A stretch of 6,557 nt of DNA from an uncultured Sulfitobacter sp. (lineage in GTDB: Bacteria; Pseudomonadota; Alphaproteobacteria; Rhodobacterales; Rhodobacteraceae): assembly GCA_937923365.1 (NCBI GenBank), contig CALAIJ010000117.1:1-6557 (forward strand), given 5' to 3'. Made by a program: the position numbers and the translations under genes. Positions 5,461 to 6,557 of the stretch are shown here, piece after piece. Position 1 is the stretch's first letter, and the number at the start of each line of letters is the position of its first letter. The notes beneath the pieces were generated by a model, which was given only the letters and a program-made list of their open reading frames with translations, was not told the DNA's origin and did not search any database.

Positions 5461-5662
5461 CAATGGGATGCCTTTGGTCCGCCTTTCGGTGATATGGGCT
5501 GATCCCATCTGCTCAGCTTGCCAGACATTGCCTTCGCGCAGCAACACCACTCATAAAAATGAGACATCGTCGCTTTCCGAGGCGGCTCTTGATCCGGATT
5601 GCCCTCGCATGCCAAGACTGCCGCAGACGCGCACCAAACGCGCTAAAGGGGGCCATGCCAGA
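5461..5662. other. Gene-free gap between the tRNA terminator and the VOC gene
   Basis: No gene is supported here, although one plus-strand frame happens to be open through it. Two small inverted repeats are visible: CTCAT-AAAA-ATGAG (5550-5563), and ATGGGAT (5463-5469) with ATCCCAT (5502-5508). No convincing promoter for the next gene was found. A three-codon frame, ATG at 5655 to TGA at 5664-5666, overlaps the VOC start codon as ATGA. Confidence 0.4.
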
Positions 5663-6079
5663 ATGATTGCCTACGTCACTGTCGGTGCGGATGATATCGC
5701 CCGCGCAAAGCGGTTTTACGCCGCATTTCTGCCCTCGCTCGATTACGTGCTCAAAGAAGGACCCGAAGGCCTAAGCTATATGCTGCCTGTGGCGGCGGGC
5801 ACCGCACCCGTTTATCCCGATTTTTACGTCAAACCCACCTTTGACGGGCGCCCTGCATCTGCAGGCAACGGTGCCATGGTCGCCTTTGAAGCGCGCAGTC
5901 AAAGTCAGGTGCGTGATCTTCACGCCGCAGCCCTCGCCGCAGGTGGCCACGACGAAGGCCAGCCCGGCTTTCGCGCAGCCTACGGGCCTCATTTCTATGT
6001 GAGCTATCTGCGCGACCCGCAGGGCAACAAGATCGCCTTGTTCTCAAGCAATCCGAACGAGCCGGGACGAGACGGATAG
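5663..6079 (+). CDS. VOC / glyoxalase-like family protein (138 aa)
   Basis: A single-domain protein of the vicinal oxygen chelate superfamily, with two beta-alpha-beta-beta-beta halves. Landmarks are MIAYVTVGADDIARAKRFYAA at the N-terminus, FDGRPASAGNGAMVAFEA (60-77), VRDLHAAALAAGGHDEG (83-99) and FYVSYLRDPQGNKIALF (111-127). Glyoxalase I-type proteins place His at the start of strand 1 and Glu in the final GNxxEL motif; here these are Tyr4 and Ala125, so metal binding of the usual kind is doubtful. The substrate is unknown, and lactoylglutathione lyase activity should not be assumed. ATG 5663 is chosen because the domain begins exactly there and AAGGGGG lies about 10 nt upstream. The gene stands alone, with a tRNA unit upstream and a terminator downstream. 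Confidence 0.9.
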   Translation: MIAYVTVGADDIARAKRFYAAFLPSLDYVLKEGPEGLSYMLPVAAGTAPVYPDFYVKPTFDGRPASAGNGAMVAFEARSQSQVRDLHAAALAAGGHDEGQPGFRAAYGPHFYVSYLRDPQGNKIALFSSNPNEPGRDG

Positions 6080-6153
6080 CCACCTTTGCGCAGGGGGAGA
6101 GCGTGCCCCTGTCCCCTCGCCCGATAAGGCGTCGCTATAGAGCACTTGTGAAA

Positions 6154-6197
6154 CGTGGCGGCGCGATCTGATGTCGGGCCGCCACGCTTGGATTTTT
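6154..6197 (+). terminator. Strong hairpin terminator, possibly acting on both strands
   Basis: A perfect 9-bp stem, CGTGGCGGC (6154-6162) with GCCGCCACG (6178-6186), closes a 15-nt loop, and AA/TT pairs extend it beyond one mismatch. On the plus strand TTTTT (6193-6197) follows after six bases, which suits the end of the VOC gene 74 nt upstream. On the minus strand the tail is only TTTCAC, so it may also stop the gene at 6216 but less efficiently. A second, weaker GC hairpin (6091-6096 with 6106-6111) precedes it. Confidence 0.7.
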
Positions 6198-6215
6198 CGG
6201 ATCGGTCAGGCCAGA

Positions 6216-6557
6216 TCAGATGTAGTCGTCTACCAACTCGTCATCCTCTGCCGTCACCTCGTCCTCGGGGACAGGTGGCAACATCGGAATGCCGTTCATG
6301 TAGCTGACGTCATACTGCCCGTCACATCCGCAATCGGGCACATAGGTCAGATCATCCACCGCGCCGGAGCCCACAAGGTTCACATCCATGCTGGACACGC
6401 CCGTGGTGTTGATGCTGATTTCCTGTGCCGAGTTATCGCCTGCCGCGGGGATATCCACGGTATTGATCAACCCGCCATCGGCGTCGAACAGGTCAATGGT
6501 GCCACCGGCCTCTTCGATGTCGAGCAGGCTGAGGCTTTGAACCTCAGAAACGGTGTC
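6216..6557 (-). CDS. C-terminal part of a probably secreted protein of unknown function (cut by window end)
   Basis: The frame is open from the right edge to TGA at 6216-6218, giving the last 113 residues. Nothing upstream of the internal TTG at 6470 breaks the frame, and residues there (SLLDIEEAGGTIDLFDADGG) continue the same fold, so the start lies outside the window. The sequence reads as beta-rich, with Thr, Ser, Val, Gly and Asp in alternating strands (GTIDLFDADG, ISINTTGVSSMDVNLVGSG, DDLTYVP), like beta-sandwich modules of exported proteins. Near the end are CGC (a Cys-Gly-Cys pair), a Pro-rich stretch and a strongly acidic tail (DEVTAEDDELVDDYI). The very low Lys/Arg content fits an extracellular or surface protein of a marine bacterium. 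No signal peptide or secretion signal is visible in this part, and the function is unknown. Confidence 0.8.
   Translation of the reverse strand, partial: DTVSEVQSLSLLDIEEAGGTIDLFDADGGLINTVDIPAAGDNSAQEISINTTGVSSMDVNLVGSGAVDDLTYVPDCGCDGQYDVSYMNGIPMLPPVPEDEVTAEDDELVDDYI

Noticed and set aside
5273..5662. Plus-strand extension of the VOC frame back into the tRNA
   Set aside because: It would overlap tRNA-Tyr and its terminator. The VOC domain begins exactly at ATG 5663.
1..6557. CRISPR arrays, insertion sequences, phage or toxin-antitoxin genes, attachment site at the tRNA
   Set aside because: No regularly spaced repeats, transposase or integrase motifs are present, and no direct repeat of the tRNA 3' end was seen within the window.

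Overview
The window looks like chromosomal DNA from a marine-type alphaproteobacterium of the Rhodobacterales (Roseobacter group). The grounds are a GC-rich sequence with strong C/G preference at third codon positions, the hisA - small membrane gene - hisF - hisE order, protein sequences that read like that clade, and a class II tRNA-Tyr with encoded CCA. This is a judgement from pattern, not from a search.

Left part (1-740, minus strand): two neighbouring genes for small secreted DUF2147 proteins. The first is cut by the window edge and the two are separated by a terminator hairpin. A 133-bp divergent gap then leads to the plus-strand histidine block (874-3110): hisA, an unrecognised three-helix membrane protein coupled to hisA by a 5-nt gap, hisF, and hisE overlapping hisF by ATGA. 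HisE removes pyrophosphate from phosphoribosyl-ATP, HisA isomerises ProFAR to PRFAR, and HisF is the cyclase half of imidazole-glycerol-phosphate synthase; its HisH partner is not in the window. hisF has no ribosome-binding site but has a promoter-like sequence placed so that transcription would begin at its own ATG.

Middle part (3133-4937, minus strand): a CoA-binding-fold protein converges on hisE. Upstream lies a stretch with no ORF that holds a good sigma70-type promoter, a hairpin, a loop-to-downstream complementarity and a strong terminator. It could be an undescribed ~90-nt small RNA or an attenuated leader of the CoA-binding gene, and it is the most interesting part of the window. Further upstream are a short zinc-ribbon protein with no conventional start codon ahead of its first Cys pair, and the rRNA/tRNA 2'-O-methyltransferase gene rlmB/trmH-like, in the same frame and 12 nt away.

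Right part (5217-6557): a tRNA-Tyr(GUA) with its own promoter and terminator, a VOC/glyoxalase-like protein lacking usual metal ligands, a strong hairpin terminator, and the C-terminal end of a minus-strand protein that is probably secreted, cut by the right edge. There are no insertion sequences, CRISPR arrays or phage genes. This is an ordinary housekeeping region with a few unexplained small elements.
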